Of a stretch of DNA of 64,000 nt, positions 24,631-35,696 are shown piece after piece (positions within the stretch are counted from its first letter, which is position 1; each line of letters begins with the position of its first letter). The stretch covers positions 3,906,881 to 3,970,880 of the forward strand of contig CM075771.1 of the NCBI GenBank assembly GCA_037974665.1, given 5' to 3'. The notes under the pieces are model-generated. The model was not told where the DNA came from and ran no database searches. It saw only the letters and a program-made list of their open reading frames with translations. The DNA is from Ehretia macrophylla (taxonomy: Eukaryota; Streptophyta; Magnoliopsida; Boraginales; Ehretiaceae). Both the position numbers and the translations under genes were made by a program.

Positions 24631-25189
24631 CCTTTTTCAATTTTTTTTGCTCCGGTTATGGTTGCCAAGATACTTTATCCACCACATTTCTATTATCGAA
24701 TCCCATGACACATTGGGCAAGACAACTTCGCTTCACGTGGAGGCTGGTACCGCAAACCGAAGGCGTAGGGCTTGTGACCAGGTCTCCGTCGCTCCGGTGC
24801 CTATAACTTTTGATCCGTAAGGAGTTACGCGGTGCACAGCATACCGTTGCGAAGCTCTCCAAGAGCTCTACGACGGGGGCAACTAGCTTGCTTTCTGTGC
24901 CATTTTTGGAGCCCAAAATCGAACGTTTTCGTCAGTTTCGGGCCACTTTTCTTCTTTTGCTCTGTTTTTTCGTCCCATATCGTACGTCGTGAGCTGTTAA
25001 AAGGATGACAACCCTACTCGCGGAACATTAGAGGGCCCTACAATGCGTTGATATCACGTCTTCCAAGGATGCGGTGTTGTTGAAACAGATGGGTTGTCGT
25101 TAAGCCCATTGGGCCTTTTGAATAGGCCATCTCTATAGGCTGGGACTGTGAACCGTTAACACATAAAGGAATTATGCCCTCAACATAAC

Positions 25190-25308
25190 GGGTGCGATCA
25201 TACCAGCACTAATGCACTGCATCCCATAAGAACTCCAAAGTTAAGCGTGCTTTGGCGAGAGTAGTACGAGGATGGGTGTCCCCCTAGGAAGTCCTCATGT
25301 TCCCCCAC
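25190..25308 (+). rRNA. 5S rRNA gene, copy 31, degenerate
   Basis: Twelve changes: C29T, G31C, C39A, G48A, G64T, T79G, A90T, G97A, G108A, G113C, A115C, C118A. Among the most diverged copies and probably a pseudogene. Confidence 0.82.
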
Positions 25309-25866
25309 CCGTTTTCAATTTTTTTGGCTCCGGTTAGGGTTGCCAAGATACTTTATCCACCACATTTCTATTATCGAATCCCACGGCACCGTGGGCAAGA
25401 GAACTTCGCTTCACGTGGAGACTGGGCCAACAAACCGAGGGCGTAGGGCTTGTGACCAGGTCTCGTCGCTCCGGTGCCTATAACTTTTGATCCGTAAGGA
25501 GTTACGCGGCGCACAGTATACCGTTGCAAACCTCTCCGAGAGCTCTACGACGGGGGCAGCTAACTTGCTCGCTATGCCCTTTTTGGATCCCAAAATGGAA
25601 CGTTTTCATCAGTTTCGGGCCATTTTTCTTCTTTTGCTTAGTTTTTCCGTCCCTGATCGTACGTCGTGAGCTATTAAAAGGATGACAACGTTATTCGCGG
25701 GACATTAGAGGGCCCTACAATGCATCGATATCAAGTCTTGCGAGGATGCTGCGTTGTTGAAGCAGATGGGTTGTCGTTAAGCCCATTGGGCCTTTTGAAT
25801 GGGCCATCTCTCTAGGCTATGACTGTGAACCGTTAACACATAAAGGAATTGTGCCCTCAACATGAC

Positions 25867-25985
25867 GGGTGTGATCATACCAGCACTAATGCAATGGATC
25901 CCATCACAACTCTGAAGTTAAGCGAGCTTGGGAGAGAGTAGTACTAGGATGGGTGACCCCCAGGGGACTCCTCGTGTTGTACCCC
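25867..25985 (+). rRNA. 5S rRNA gene, copy 32, degenerate
   Basis: Eleven changes: C6T, C28A, C29T, G41C, C47T, T59A, C67A, T96A, A100G, G102C, C114T. Confidence 0.83.
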
Positions 25986-26543
25986 CTTTTTCAATTTTTT
26001 TTTCTCCGGTTCCGGTTTCCAAGATCCTTTACCCACCACATTTCTATTATCGAATCCCACGGCACCTTTGGCAAGACAACTTTGCTTCACGTGGAGGCTG
26101 GGCCAGCAAACCGAGGGCGTAGGGCTTGTGACCAGGTCTCCGTCGCGCCGGTGCCCATAACTTTTGATCCGTAAGGAGTTACGCGGTGCGCAGCATACCG
26201 TTACAAAGCTCTCCGAGAGCTCTATGACGGGGGCAACAAGCTTGCTTTCTGTGCCCTTTTTGAAGCCCAAAATTGAACGTTTTCATCAGTTTCGGGCCAC
26301 TTTTCTTCTTTTGCTCTGATTTTCCGTCCCAGATCGTACGTCATGAACTGTTAAAAGGATGACAACCCTACTCGCGTGACATTAGAGGGCCCTACAACGC
26401 GTCGATATCACGTCTTGCGAGGATGCGGTGTTGTTGAAACAGATGGGTTGTCGTTAAGCCCATTAGGGCTTTTGAATGGGCCATCTCTCTAGGCTGGGAC
26501 TGTGAACCGTTAACACATAAAGGAAATATGCCCTCAACATGAT

Positions 26544-26662
26544 GGGTGCGATCATACCTGCACTAATGCATCAGATCCCATCAGAACTCCGAAGTTGAGC
26601 GCGCTTGGGCGAGAGTAGTAATAGGCTGGGTGACCCCCTGGGAACTCCTCGTGTTGCACCCA
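26544..26662 (+). rRNA. 5S rRNA gene, copy 33, degenerate
   Basis: Changes A16T, C28T, G30A, A54G, T59C, C78A, A83C, G102C, C119A. Member of the T59C/A83C subfamily. T at -1. Confidence 0.86.
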
Positions 26663-27219
26663 CCTTTTCAATTTTTTTTGCTCCGGTTAGGGTTGCCAAG
26701 ATACTTTATCCACAACATTTCTATTATCGAATCCCACGGCACCTTGGGCAAGACAACTTCGCTTCACGTGGAGGCTGGGCCAGCAAACCGAGGGCGTAGG
26801 GCTTGTGACCAGGTCTCCATCGCTCTGGTGCCCATAATTTTGATCCGTAAGGAGTTACGCGGCGCACAGCATACCGTTGCAAATCTCTCCGAGAGCTCTA
26901 CGATGGGGGTAGCTAGCTTGCTTGCAGTGCCCTTTTTGGAGCCTAAAATCGAACGTTTTTATCAGTTTCGGTCCATTTTTCTTCTTTGGCTCTATTTTTC
27001 TGTCCTGGATTGTACGTCGTGAGCTGTTAAAAGGACGACACCCTTACTCGCGGGACATTAGAGGGCCCTACAATGCGTCGGGATCACGTCTTGCGAGGAT
27101 GCTGTGTTGTTGATGCGAATGGGTTGTCGTTAAGCCCATTGGGCCTTTTGAATGGGCCATCTCTCTAGGCTGGGACTGTGAACCGTTAGCACATAAAGGA
27201 ATTATGCCCTCAACATGAC

Positions 27220-27330
27220 GGGTGCGATCATACCAGCACTAATGCACCTGATCCCATCAGAACTACGAAGTTAAGCGTGCTTTGGCGAGAGTAGTACGAG
27301 GATGGGTGACCCCTTGGGAAGTCCTCTTGT

Positions 27331-27338
<8 letters not shown>
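27220..27338 (+). rRNA. 5S rRNA gene, copy 34, with C-tract 3' end
   Basis: Changes G30T, C46A, G64T, T79G, C95T, G108T, A115C. The terminal C-run continues without a break to 27362, so the transcript end and helix I pairing are unclear. Confidence 0.85.

Positions 27339-27362
<24 letters not shown>
27333..27362. repeat. Poly-C homopolymer of 30 bases
   Basis: Thirty consecutive C replace the usual 5-7 C at the 3' end of copy 34. The unit is about 20 bp longer than its neighbours, which the tract explains. It could be replication slippage or a sequencing or assembly artefact. Confidence 0.9.
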
Positions 27363-27363
<1 letters not shown>

Positions 27364-27916
27364 TTTTCAATTTTTTTTGCTCCGGTTAGGGTTGCCAAGA
27401 TACTTTATCCACCACATTTCTATTATCGAATCCCACGGCACCGTGGGCAAGACAACTTCGCTTCACGTGGAGGCTGGGCCAGCAAACCGAGGGCGTAGAG
27501 CTTGTGACAAGATCTCCGTCGCTCCGATGCCTATAACTTTTGATCTGTAAGAGTTACGCGGTGCACAAGATACCGTCGGAATGCTCTCCGAGAGCTCTAC
27601 GACGTGGGCAGCTAGCTTGCTTTATGTGCCCTTTTTGGAGCCCAAAATCGAACGTTTTCATCAGTTTCAGGCCACTTTTTCTTTAGCTCTGTTTTTCTGT
27701 CCCGGATCGTACGCCGTGAGCTGTTAAAAGGATGACAACCTTACTTGCGGGACATTAGAGGGCCCTACAACGCGTCGATATCACGTCTTGCGAGGATGCT
27801 TCGTTTTTGAAGCGGATGGGTTGTCGTTAAGCCCATTGGGCCTTTTGAATGGGCCATCTCTCTAGGCTGGGACTGTGAACCATTAACACATGAAGGAATT
27901 GTGCCCTCGACATGAC

Positions 27917-28035
27917 GCGTGCGATCATACCAGCACTAATGCACCGGATCCCATCAGAACTCCGAAGTTATGCGTGCTTGGGCAAGAGTAGTAGTAGGAT
28001 GGGTGACCCCGTGGGAAGTCCTCGTGTTGCACCCC
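27917..28035 (+). rRNA. 5S rRNA gene, copy 35
   Basis: Changes G2C, A55T, G68A, C78G, C95G. Confidence 0.9.
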
Positions 28036-28589
28036 CTATTTCAATTTTTTTTGATCCGGTTAGGGATGCCAAGATACTCTATCCACCACATTTCTATTAT
28101 CGAATCCCACGGCACCTTGGGCAAGACAACTTCGCTTCACGTGGAGGCTAGTCCCGCAAACCGAGGGCCTAGGGCTTGTGACCAGGTCTCCGTCGCTCCG
28201 GTGCCCATAACTTTAGATCCGTAAGGAGTTACGCTGCGCACAGCATACCGTTGTGAAGCTCTCCGAGAGCTCTACGACTAGGGCAGCTAGCTTGCTTTCT
28301 GTGCCTTTTTGAAGCCCAAAATCGAATGTTTTCATCAGTTTCAGTCCACTTTTCTTCTTTAGCTAAGTTTTTTCATCCCGGATCGTACGTCGTGAGCTGT
28401 TAAAAGGACGACAACCTACTCGTGGGACATTAGAGGGCCCTACAACGCATCGAGATCACGTCTTGCGAGGATGCTACGTTGTTGAAGCAGATGGGTTATC
28501 GTTAAGCCCATTGGGCCTTTTGAATGGGCCATCTCTAGGCTGGGACTGTGAACCGTTAACATATAAACGAATTGTGCCCTCAACATGAC

Positions 28590-28708
28590 GGGTGCGATCA
28601 TACCAGCACTAATGCACCGGATCCCATCAGAACTCCGAAGTTAAGCATGCTTTGGCGAGAGTAGTACTAGGATGGGTGACCCCCTGGGATGTCCTCGTGT
28701 TGCCCCCC
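28590..28708 (+). rRNA. 5S rRNA gene, copy 36
   Basis: Changes G58A, G64T, A101T, A115C. Confidence 0.91.
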
Positions 28709-29265
28709 CTTTTTCAATTTTTTTTGCTCCGGTTAGGGTTGCCAAGATATTTTATCCACCACATTTCTATTATCGAATCCCACGACACCTTGGGCAAGAC
28801 AACTTCGCTTCACGTGGAGGCTGGGCCAGCAAACCGAGGGCGTTGGGCCTGTGACCAGGTCTCCGTCGTTCCGGTGCCCATAACTTTGATCCGTAAGGAG
28901 TTACTGGGCGCACAGCATACCGTTGCAAAGCTCTCCGAGAGCTCTATGACGGGGACAGCTAGCTTGCTCGCTGTGCCCTTTTTGGAACCCAAAATCGAAT
29001 GTTTTCATATGTTTCAGGCGACTTTTCTTTTTTAGTTCTGTTTTTCTGCCCCGGATCGTACGTCGTGAGATATTAAAAGGACGACAACCTTACTCGCTGG
29101 ACATCAGAGGTCCCTACAACGCATCGAGATCACGTCTTGCGACGATGCTGCGTTGTTGAAGCGGATGAGTTGTCGTTAAGCCCATTGGGCCTTTTGAGTG
29201 GGCCATCTTTCTAGGCTTGGACTGTGAACCGCTAACACATATAGGAATTGTGCCCTCAACATGAC

Positions 29266-29383
29266 AGGTGCGATCATACCAACACTAATGCACTGTATCC
29301 CATCAGAACTCCGAAGTTAAGCATGCTTGGGCGAGAGTAGTACTAGGATGGGTGACCCCAGGGAAGTCCTCGTGTTGCACCCC
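29266..29383 (+). rRNA. 5S rRNA gene, copy 37, 1-nt deletion in box C
   Basis: 118 nt. Changes G1A, G17A, C29T, G31T, G58A and T96A, plus loss of one C from the C91-C95 run in box C. Confidence 0.88.
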
Positions 29384-29941
29384 CTTTTTCAATTTTTTTT
29401 GCTCTGGTTACGGTTGTCAAGATACTTTATCCACCACATTTCTATTATCGAATCCCACGACACCTTGGGCAAGACAACTTCGCTTCATGTGGAGGCTGGT
29501 CCCGTAAACCGAGGGCGTAGGGCTTGTGACCAGGTCTCTGTCGGTCCGGTTACCATAACTTTTGATCCGTAAGGAGTTACGCGGCGCACAGCATACCGTT
29601 GCAAAGGTCTCCGAGAGCTCTACGACAGGGGTAGCCAGCTTGCTCACTGTGCCCTTTTTGGAGCCCAAAATTGAACATTTTCATCAGTTTTGGGCCACTT
29701 TTCTTATTTTGCTATGTTTTTCCGTCCTGGATCATACGTCGTGAGCTGTTAAAAGGACGTCAACCTTACTCGCGGGACATTATAGTGCCCTACAACGCAT
29801 CGATATCATGTATTGCGAGGATGCTTCGTTGTTGAAGCAGATGGGTTGTCGTTTGGCCCATTGGGCCTTCTGAATGGGCCATCTCTCTAGGCTGGGACTG
29901 TGAACCGTTAACACATAAAGGAATTGTGCCCTCAACATGAC

Positions 29942-30060
29942 GGGTGCGATCATACCAGCACTAATGCACCGAATCGCATCAGAACTCCAAAGTTAAGCGT
30001 GTTTGGGCGAGAGTAGTACTAGAATGGGTAGCCCCCTAGGAAGTCCTCGTGTTGCACCCC
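29942..30060 (+). rRNA. 5S rRNA gene, copy 38
   Basis: Changes G31A, C35G, G48A, C61T, G82A, G89A, A90G, G97A. Box C carries four. Confidence 0.87.
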
Positions 30061-30618
30061 CATTTTCAATTTTTTTTGCTCCAGTTAAGGTTGCTAAGAT
30101 AATTTATCCACCACATTTCTATTATCGAATCCCACGGCACCCTGGGCAAGACAACTTCAATTCACGTGGAGGCTAGGCCCGTAAACCGTGGGCGTAGGGC
30201 TTCTGACCAAGTCTCCGTCGCTCCGGTGCTCATAACTTTTGATCCGTTGGGAGTTACGTGCTGCACAGCATACCGTTGCAAAGCTCTCCAAGAGCTCTAC
30301 GACGGGGTCATCCAGCTTGCTTGCTGTGCCCTTTTTGGAGCCCAAAATCGAACGTTTTCATCAGTTTCGGGCCACTTTTCTTCTTTCGCTGTGTTTTTCT
30401 GTCCCGGATCGTATGGCGCGAGCTGTTAAAAGGATGTCAACCTTACTCGCGGGACATTAAAGGGCCCTACAACGCATCGATATCATGTCTTGCGAGGATG
30501 CTTCATTGTTGAAGCAGATGGGTTGTCGTTAAGCCCATTGGGCCTTTTGAATGGGCCATCTCTCTAGGTTGGGAATGTGAATCGTTAACACATAAAAGAA
30601 TTGTGCCCTCAACATGAC

Positions 30619-30737
30619 GGGTGCGATCATACCAGCACTAATGCATCGGATCCCATCAGAACTCCGAAGTTAAGCGCGCTTGGGCGAGAGTAGTACTATG
30701 CTGGGTGACCCCCTGGGAACTCCTCGTGTTGTACCCA
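30619..30737 (+). rRNA. 5S rRNA gene, copy 39
   Basis: Changes C28T, T59C, G81T, A83C, G102C, C114T, C119A. Belongs with copies 27, 29 and 33. Confidence 0.88.
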
Positions 30738-31295
30738 TCTTTTAAATTTTTTTTGCTCCGGTTAGGGTTGCCAAGATACTTTATCCACAACATTTCTATT
30801 ATAGAATTCCACGGCACCTTGGGCAAGACAACTTCGCTTAACGTGGAGGCTGGGCCAGCAAACCGAGGGCTTAGGGCTTTTGACCAGGTCTCCGTCGCTC
30901 CGGTGCCCATAATTTTTGATCCGTTGGGAGTTACGCGGCGTACAGCATACTGTTGCAAAGCTCACCGAGAGCTCTAGGACGGGGGTAGCCAGCTTGCCCG
31001 CTGTGCCCTTTTTTGTGCCCAAATTTGAACATTTTCATCAGTTTCGGGCAACTTTTCTTCTTTTGCTCTGTTTTTCCGTCCCGGATCGTACGTCGTGAGT
31101 TGTTAAAAGGACGACAACCTTACTTGCAGGACATTAGAAGGCCCTACAACGCGTCGATATCACGTCTTGCGAGGATGCTGTGTTGTTAAAGCATATGGGT
31201 TGTAGTTAAGCCCATTGGGCCTTTTGAATGGGCCATCTCTCTAGGCTGGGACTGTGAACCTTTAACACAAAATGGAATTGTGCCCTCAACATGAC

Positions 31296-31388
31296 GGGTG
31301 CGATCATACCAATACTAATGCACCAGATCCTATCAAAACTCCAAAGTTAAGCGTGCTTGGGCGAGAGTAGTACTAAGATGGTTGACCC
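31296..31388 (+). pseudogene. 5S rRNA pseudogene, copy 40, 5' part (nt 1-93)
   Basis: Changes G17A, C18T, G30A, C36T, G41A, G48A, G81A, G87T. The gene stops after nt 93, inside box C, where the Athila-type element begins. The remaining part lies 11.2 kb downstream at 42544. Confidence 0.93.
31384..31388. repeat. Left target site duplication GACCC
   Basis: Directly precedes the 5' LTR and is repeated at 42544-42548. It corresponds to nt 89-93 of the 5S gene. A 5-bp duplication is usual for Ty3/gypsy integration. Confidence 0.95.
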
Positions 31389-31878
31389 TGATGTGACTGT
31401 ATTTACAGCACTCAAACTATGGTATTTGTACTGCATTTGTATCTTAACTCTGGAATAAATGCAACACTTTGATACTTTCGATGCAATGTAGGAAAATACT
31501 GAAAAGTGAAGAATCAGGCCCGAAATGATCCAAATTGCAAGTCAAGAAGTAAGAATGGGAAAGCATGAGAAGCGGTTGAAGAATGAAGCTCATAGAAAAG
31601 AAACTTGGCTGAAACTAGCAAGAAATCGGACTCGGAACATTGACCCAGATGATCTCAAATAGTGACCCATGTCCCTTTTTGGCAAATCATATCAGTTTTT
31701 CGGGTAGAAACAGCATTCTGAGCACAACGCAGGACTTTTGTCCTGCGTGCGGCGTGATTTTAGCCAAATTCCATCGTTTGGAGGGTCAAAACAGTGAAAA
31801 ACGCCCAAAAATGTTGCGGTCAACAATCTGGTCAAAGTCAACAAATGAAAAAAAGTCAACTATTTCAGAATTTTTGCC

Positions 31879-31886
31879 TATAAATA
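31879..31886 (+). promoter_or_regulatory. TATA box of the 5' LTR
   Basis: TATAAATA in an A/T-rich setting about 490 bp into the LTR, conserved at 41347-41354. Transcription of the element (start of R) would be expected about 30 bp downstream, near 31915. Confidence 0.7.
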
Positions 31887-32009
31887 GAGCTTCAACCATT
31901 TGAGAATTCTTGAGTTAATTTTGGAGTATTATCAATATTTTTGATATAATTCCTTGTTAATTCTATTTAGTTTTAAATTTTAGTTTTAGTTAATTAAGTA
32001 GTAGTAGAA

Positions 32010-32220
32010 TACGGGGGAAGTCCCGCATAGGTAGCTCTTATTCGGGAAAATTTTGCCCGAATAGCTACTTTTAGGGGGAAGTCCGACCCAAGTTGTTATT
32101 ATCCGGGGGAGGTTCTGCCCGAATAGCTTTTAATATGAAAGCTCTTATTCGGGGGAAACTCATCCCTAATAGTTCTTATTCGGGAGAAATTAGCTCTGCC
32201 TGAATAGCTATTTTGCGTCG
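32010..32220 (+). repeat. Repeated stem-loop modules in the LTR
   Basis: Four imperfect modules of the form TTATTCGGG ... CCCGAATAGCT follow each other. The clearest pairs TATTCGGG (32039-32046) with CCCGAATA (32056-32063) around a 9-nt A/T-rich loop. The same series occurs in the 3' LTR at about 41478-41688. Lying downstream of the TATA box, it should be in the RNA leader. Confidence 0.65.
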
Positions 32221-33081
32221 GACCTCTGCTCAAATTTTGGGAATCAGAAATACGTGTTCGTCAGTATGCGCGAGCCTTCCTTGACTCTCTTTTATTTACA
32301 TAACTTGTATTCATTTATGTCTGAGTAGATTGATATCTAGGGGTGAATATTGTAAATGATGGTATTTTAATATATGGTCTCGGATATAGTTTATTCAATT
32401 CATATTGCAATGTATGGCTTGTTTTAATTAAGTATTTCATACGTAATTATTTTAAGTAGACGTTATGGTTGCTTTACTTTCGCTTCATAAATATTATACT
32501 TGTAGTTAATATTATGAATGCATTACTTTAGTGTCATATAATTGTTTTAATCGTGAGTCTATAGGTTGTACCATAGACTCCATGAAACTATAGGTTGTAC
32601 CATAGTTTCTATCTGTAAGGTTAATTCTTTAGTTTAGTTTGCCTTGTTGTACTTGGTTAAAATAAGCTAAGTAGATTAACTAGGTCTATAGCTTTTAGCT
32701 TAACCGGGTGTATGCTTGTAGCTTAAACCCTTGTAGAATTAGATAAACTAGATATCGAGCTTATATTAATTGCCTCATTTACATGTTCAAACCCCTAGAT
32801 CACCACCTCTCGTATTCCACTAATACTTAGTATAACTTAGATAATTTAGTTAGTTTAATTTAGTTTACATTTCTCGCACGTTACTCAAACCTACCTTGCG
32901 ATTTGTCACTTAAGCGCTTTAACACTTTCACACTACTTCACTAACTTAAACTAGCGAGCTTCCCTGTGGTACGATTCCGCACTCAGAGCACACTACATTA
33001 CAAAGATCCGTGCACTTGCGGGTATTTTAACTTGGTTATTTTGCGCACATTTTAACGCACAACCCGATCGCATCAAGTTTT

Positions 33082-33099
33082 TGGCGCCGTTGCCGGGGA
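33082..33099 (+). promoter_or_regulatory. Primer binding site, tRNA-Asp type
   Basis: TGGCGCCGTTGCCGGGGA lies 6 nt after the LTR. It is complementary to the 3' end (with CCA) of plant tRNA-Asp(GTC), the primer used by Athila-type elements. Confidence 0.88.
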
Positions 33100-33167
33100 A
33101 GCACGGTACAGTTTAGTTATTGATAAAATTATTTGTGAACTTGTTTAAGTGTTTATTTTATCTGTTT

Positions 33168-33391
33168 TATTTAAAAAAATAAATAAATAAATAAATAAAT
33201 AATAAATAAAATAATAAAATAATAAATATATATATATATATATATTTTTTTAAAATTATTTTTATTTTTATTTTTATTTTTATTTTTATTTTTTTTAAAA
33301 AAAATTATTTTTATTTTTTAAAAATTTTATTTTTATTTTTATTTAAAAAAAATTAATTAAAAAAATTTTAATTTTTTTTTATAAAAATTTT
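33168..33391. repeat. A/T low-complexity tract in the element leader
   Basis: TAAA/AAAT microsatellite, then (TA)n, then TTTTA repeats and A/T homopolymers. It sits between the primer site and gag and has no coding potential. Confidence 0.9.
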
Positions 33392-33532
33392 AGGAATTTT
33401 GATTGATTGGAAAATGAGTAATTTTAATGATTCATCTGATCAATGAGCTTTTATCTATTACTGCTTGTAAAGTATATTAATATTTTTTAATCTTGTAATT
33501 TTATTTCGTATTTAAAGTTTATAAGTCGTTGT

Positions 33533-33682
33533 ATGCACGGGCGTCGTTCTTTGGATCCAGAACTTGCCCCGTTTGATCCTGAGCTCGAGAAAAATTTGCG
33601 TAGGAAGTTAAAATTCCCAATGGCAAATCAAGAAGTAAATATCCCGCCTCTTTCTATAGCTCAGCCTGTTAATCAACTGTGA
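33533..33682 (+). CDS. gag: gag N-terminal fragment (broken)
   Basis: ATG at 33533 opens 49 codons starting MHGRRSLDPEL and ending in TGA at 33680-33682. The next gag segment continues in another frame, so there is a frameshift close to 33680. This is the first ATG after the A/T tract and the likely start of the gag-pol frame. Short basic N-termini of this kind are typical of Athila-like gag. Confidence 0.6.
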   Translation: MHGRRSLDPELAPFDPELEKNLRRKLKFPMANQEVNIPPLSIAQPVNQL

Positions 33683-33690
33683 ACCAACCG

Positions 33691-34164
33691 ATGACTTTAC
33701 GTCAACATTTTTCACCAGGTGATTTTGACCCTGAATTTGCCATAGCCCCACCGGCTCTTGGCAATATAAATTTTGAGCTCAAAACAGGGACTATTTCAAT
33801 GCTTCCTTCCTTCTATGGAAAAAGCAATGAAAATCCTCACGCTCACATCGTGCAATTCATTGAAGCATGCACAACGCTTCACATTCCTAATGTGAGCCGT
33901 GAAAATATTCACCTGCGTCTGTTTCCCTTTTCATTGAAAGATAAAGCCAAACAATGGCTAAATCATCTAGACGCAGGAGTGATCACTTCTTGGGGATAAC
34001 TTATTCGGAAATTTTTACATAGGTTCTTCCCAATGGCTAAGACTACTACTCTGCGAACAGGCATCATGACATTCGCACAGTCAGACTTAGAGCCATTTCA
34101 TGAATCGTGGGAAAAGTTTAACGATCTTAAGAATCAGTGTCCTCATCATGGGTTTGATCGTCCG
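33691..34164 (+). CDS. gag: gag capsid region fragment (broken)
   Basis: Begins MTLRQHF and carries the retrotransposon gag domain: NPHAHIVQFIEAC, then PFSLKDKAKQWLNHL, then after an in-frame TAA (33997-33999) a segment with FHESWEKFNDL and CPHHGFD. Gag forms the particle that packages element RNA. The segment ends where a one-base frameshift near 34164 moves the frame to that of 34170. ATG at 33691 is internal, not a true start. Confidence 0.82.
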
Positions 34165-34169
34165 AACTC

Positions 34170-35696
34170 TTGCATTATTTCTTCAAAGGTCTTACCCCTC
34201 ATAATAAGATGATAGTTAATGCAATGAGCAATGGAGGTTTCTATAACCTCACAGCGGACGAAGCTTGGAGAAGAATAGAAAATATTGCTGAAGACTCTCT
34301 CCAAAACACTGCTGATGACAGAGAAAGTAAGAGCACCCAAAATCCCCAAAAGAGGGCATTGTTTGAAGTTAACTCTAGTTCTAATTCCCAATTGACTGAC
34401 AAAGTAGATGCCCTAGCTCATCAACTAGAAAAATTCATCTCTCTAGGGTCTTCTTCTTCCTCAGCTCCTCAGATCACGGAAGTTTGTACCGTATGTTCTG
34501 CAATAGATCACTCTACTCTAGACTGTCCAATCGGTTCACAATTTCCTGAATTCATGCAAGAACAAATCTGTGCCGCCCAAGGATATACAAGGAATTACAA
34601 TCCGTATTCTAACACGTATAATCCAGGCTGGCGAGACAATCCCGCATTTTCATGGCGACAAGGGAATCAAGATACTCAGTTTCCTCAACATCAATATCAA
34701 AAAAGACAAGGAAACTATGAGCCTCATCAACAAAGTCAGCAAGGAAATGTTGACAATCGATTCCCTCAACAACAATATCAGAGGCCACAAAATAATAACC
34801 CTCCTGGTTACTATCCAGTCCAACAGGACAATCCGTTTAGAACACAACGGAACAATGTCCCAACTTTTCCTCCTGCACAGTCATCATCTGATGACAAATT
34901 TGACAAACTTATGCAAATGTTCCAAGTTCAGCAACAATCTATTGCTAAACTTGAAGGACAAATCGGGCAGATGGCCCAAACTTTAAGTAGGAGAGACGAG
35001 GGTAAGCTTCCATCTCAGACCGTGGTAAATCCACGAGGACAGTGTAGTACTGTCCAAACTGAGACAGTACAAGAACAGGCCAAGGCTGTAGTTACCCTTA
35101 GGAGTGGGAAAACCATTGATAACCAAGTTAGAGTAAAGGTTAGGGATGTTCCAGAAGAAATTGAGGAATTAGAGGAATCTGAGATTGAGGTTTTAAGCAA
35201 AGATGTTAAAGATTGCCGTAGGAATAAAAACCTAACGGTGGAGCCTATAGTTGAACCATCCTCACGAGCACCTTTTCCCACAGCTCTGTCCCGTCCAAAG
35301 CCGACTGATGATCCTAAACAACTCAAGGTCTTAGAGCATTTGAAAGATATTAAGATCAATTTGCCATTAGTTGAGGTAATACAACAGATTCCAGCCTATG
35401 CCAAATTTCTAAAGGATTTATGTGTGAAAAAGAGACGGACCAACTCCATTCCTAAGAAGGTCCGTCTTACTGAAAAGGTTAGCAATATCTGCACTAGAGG
35501 ACTGCCTCAGAAGTGCAGTGACCCAGGAGCTTTCACCATTCCATGCTTAATTAATGACCAACGAATAGAAAGCGCCTTGCTAGACTTAGGATCTAGTGTT
35601 AACCTCATCCCTCACACAGTCTACCAAATGTTAGGTCTTGGAGTGTTAACACCGACTAATGTGACCCTCCAATTGGTAAATAGATCTGAGCGATGA
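34170..35696 (+). CDS. gag-pol: gag C-terminus, nucleocapsid knuckle and start of protease
   Basis: 507 codons open from a frameshift, so there is no genuine start codon here. Residues 1-100 finish the capsid region (YFFKGLTPHNKM). A CCHC knuckle C-x2-C-x4-H-x4-C is at residues 106-119 (34485-34526). Residues ~125-260 form a Q/N/P-rich linker. A charged stretch follows, then the aspartic protease with the active-site motif LLDLGSSVNLIP (catalytic D at residue 472). The frame ends at TGA 35694-35696 within the protease. Protease cleaves the polyprotein. Confidence 0.88.
   Translation: MHYFFKGLTPHNKMIVNAMSNGGFYNLTADEAWRRIENIAEDSLQNTADDRESKSTQNPQKRALFEVNSSSNSQLTDKVDALAHQLEKFISLGSSSSSAPQITEVCTVCSAIDHSTLDCPIGSQFPEFMQEQICAAQGYTRNYNPYSNTYNPGWRDNPAFSWRQGNQDTQFPQHQYQKRQGNYEPHQQSQQGNVDNRFPQQQYQRPQNNNPPGYYPVQQDNPFRTQRNNVPTFPPAQSSSDDKFDKLMQMFQVQQQSIAKLEGQIGQMAQTLSRRDEGKLPSQTVVNPRGQCSTVQTETVQEQAKAVVTLRSGKTIDNQVRVKVRDVPEEIEELEESEIEVLSKDVKDCRRNKNLTVEPIVEPSSRAPFPTALSRPKPTDDPKQLKVLEHLKDIKINLPLVEVIQQIPAYAKFLKDLCVKKRRTNSIPKKVRLTEKVSNICTRGLPQKCSDPGAFTIPCLINDQRIESALLDLGSSVNLIPHTVYQMLGLGVLTPTNVTLQLVNRSER

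Larger units (their letters stand above)
12898..31388 (+). repeat. 5S rDNA tandem array, block B (copies 13-40, 5' part)
   Basis: Resumes the spacer interrupted at 9370 and holds 27 full-length gene copies plus the first 93 nt of copy 40. Most spacings are 676-679 bp. Shorter ones (662, 644, 654) reflect spacer deletions near 20363, 21100 and 22414. One longer spacing (697) reflects the C tract at 27333. Confidence 0.96.
31389..33075 (+). repeat. 5' LTR
   Basis: Begins TGATGTGACTG and ends CGCATCA. Hand alignment to the 3' LTR gives about 34 substitutions and no indels over 1,687 bp. The 87-codon frame at 31640-31903 recurs in the other LTR at 41108-41371 and is not a gene. Confidence 0.96.

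Noticed and set aside
31640..31903. 87-codon frame repeated nearly identically at 41108-41371.
   Set aside because: It lies within the two LTRs, so identity comes from LTR duplication. No recognised domain.
33168..33391. A/T-rich tract as a possible replication origin or matrix attachment site.
   Set aside because: Simple microsatellite expansion within the retrotransposon leader; nothing else supports a function.
34570..34986. 138-codon + strand frame inside gag, and minus-strand frames at 35015-35359 and 37776-38117.
   Set aside because: They overlap the conserved gag-pol frame, which carries the recognisable motifs; these are shadows.
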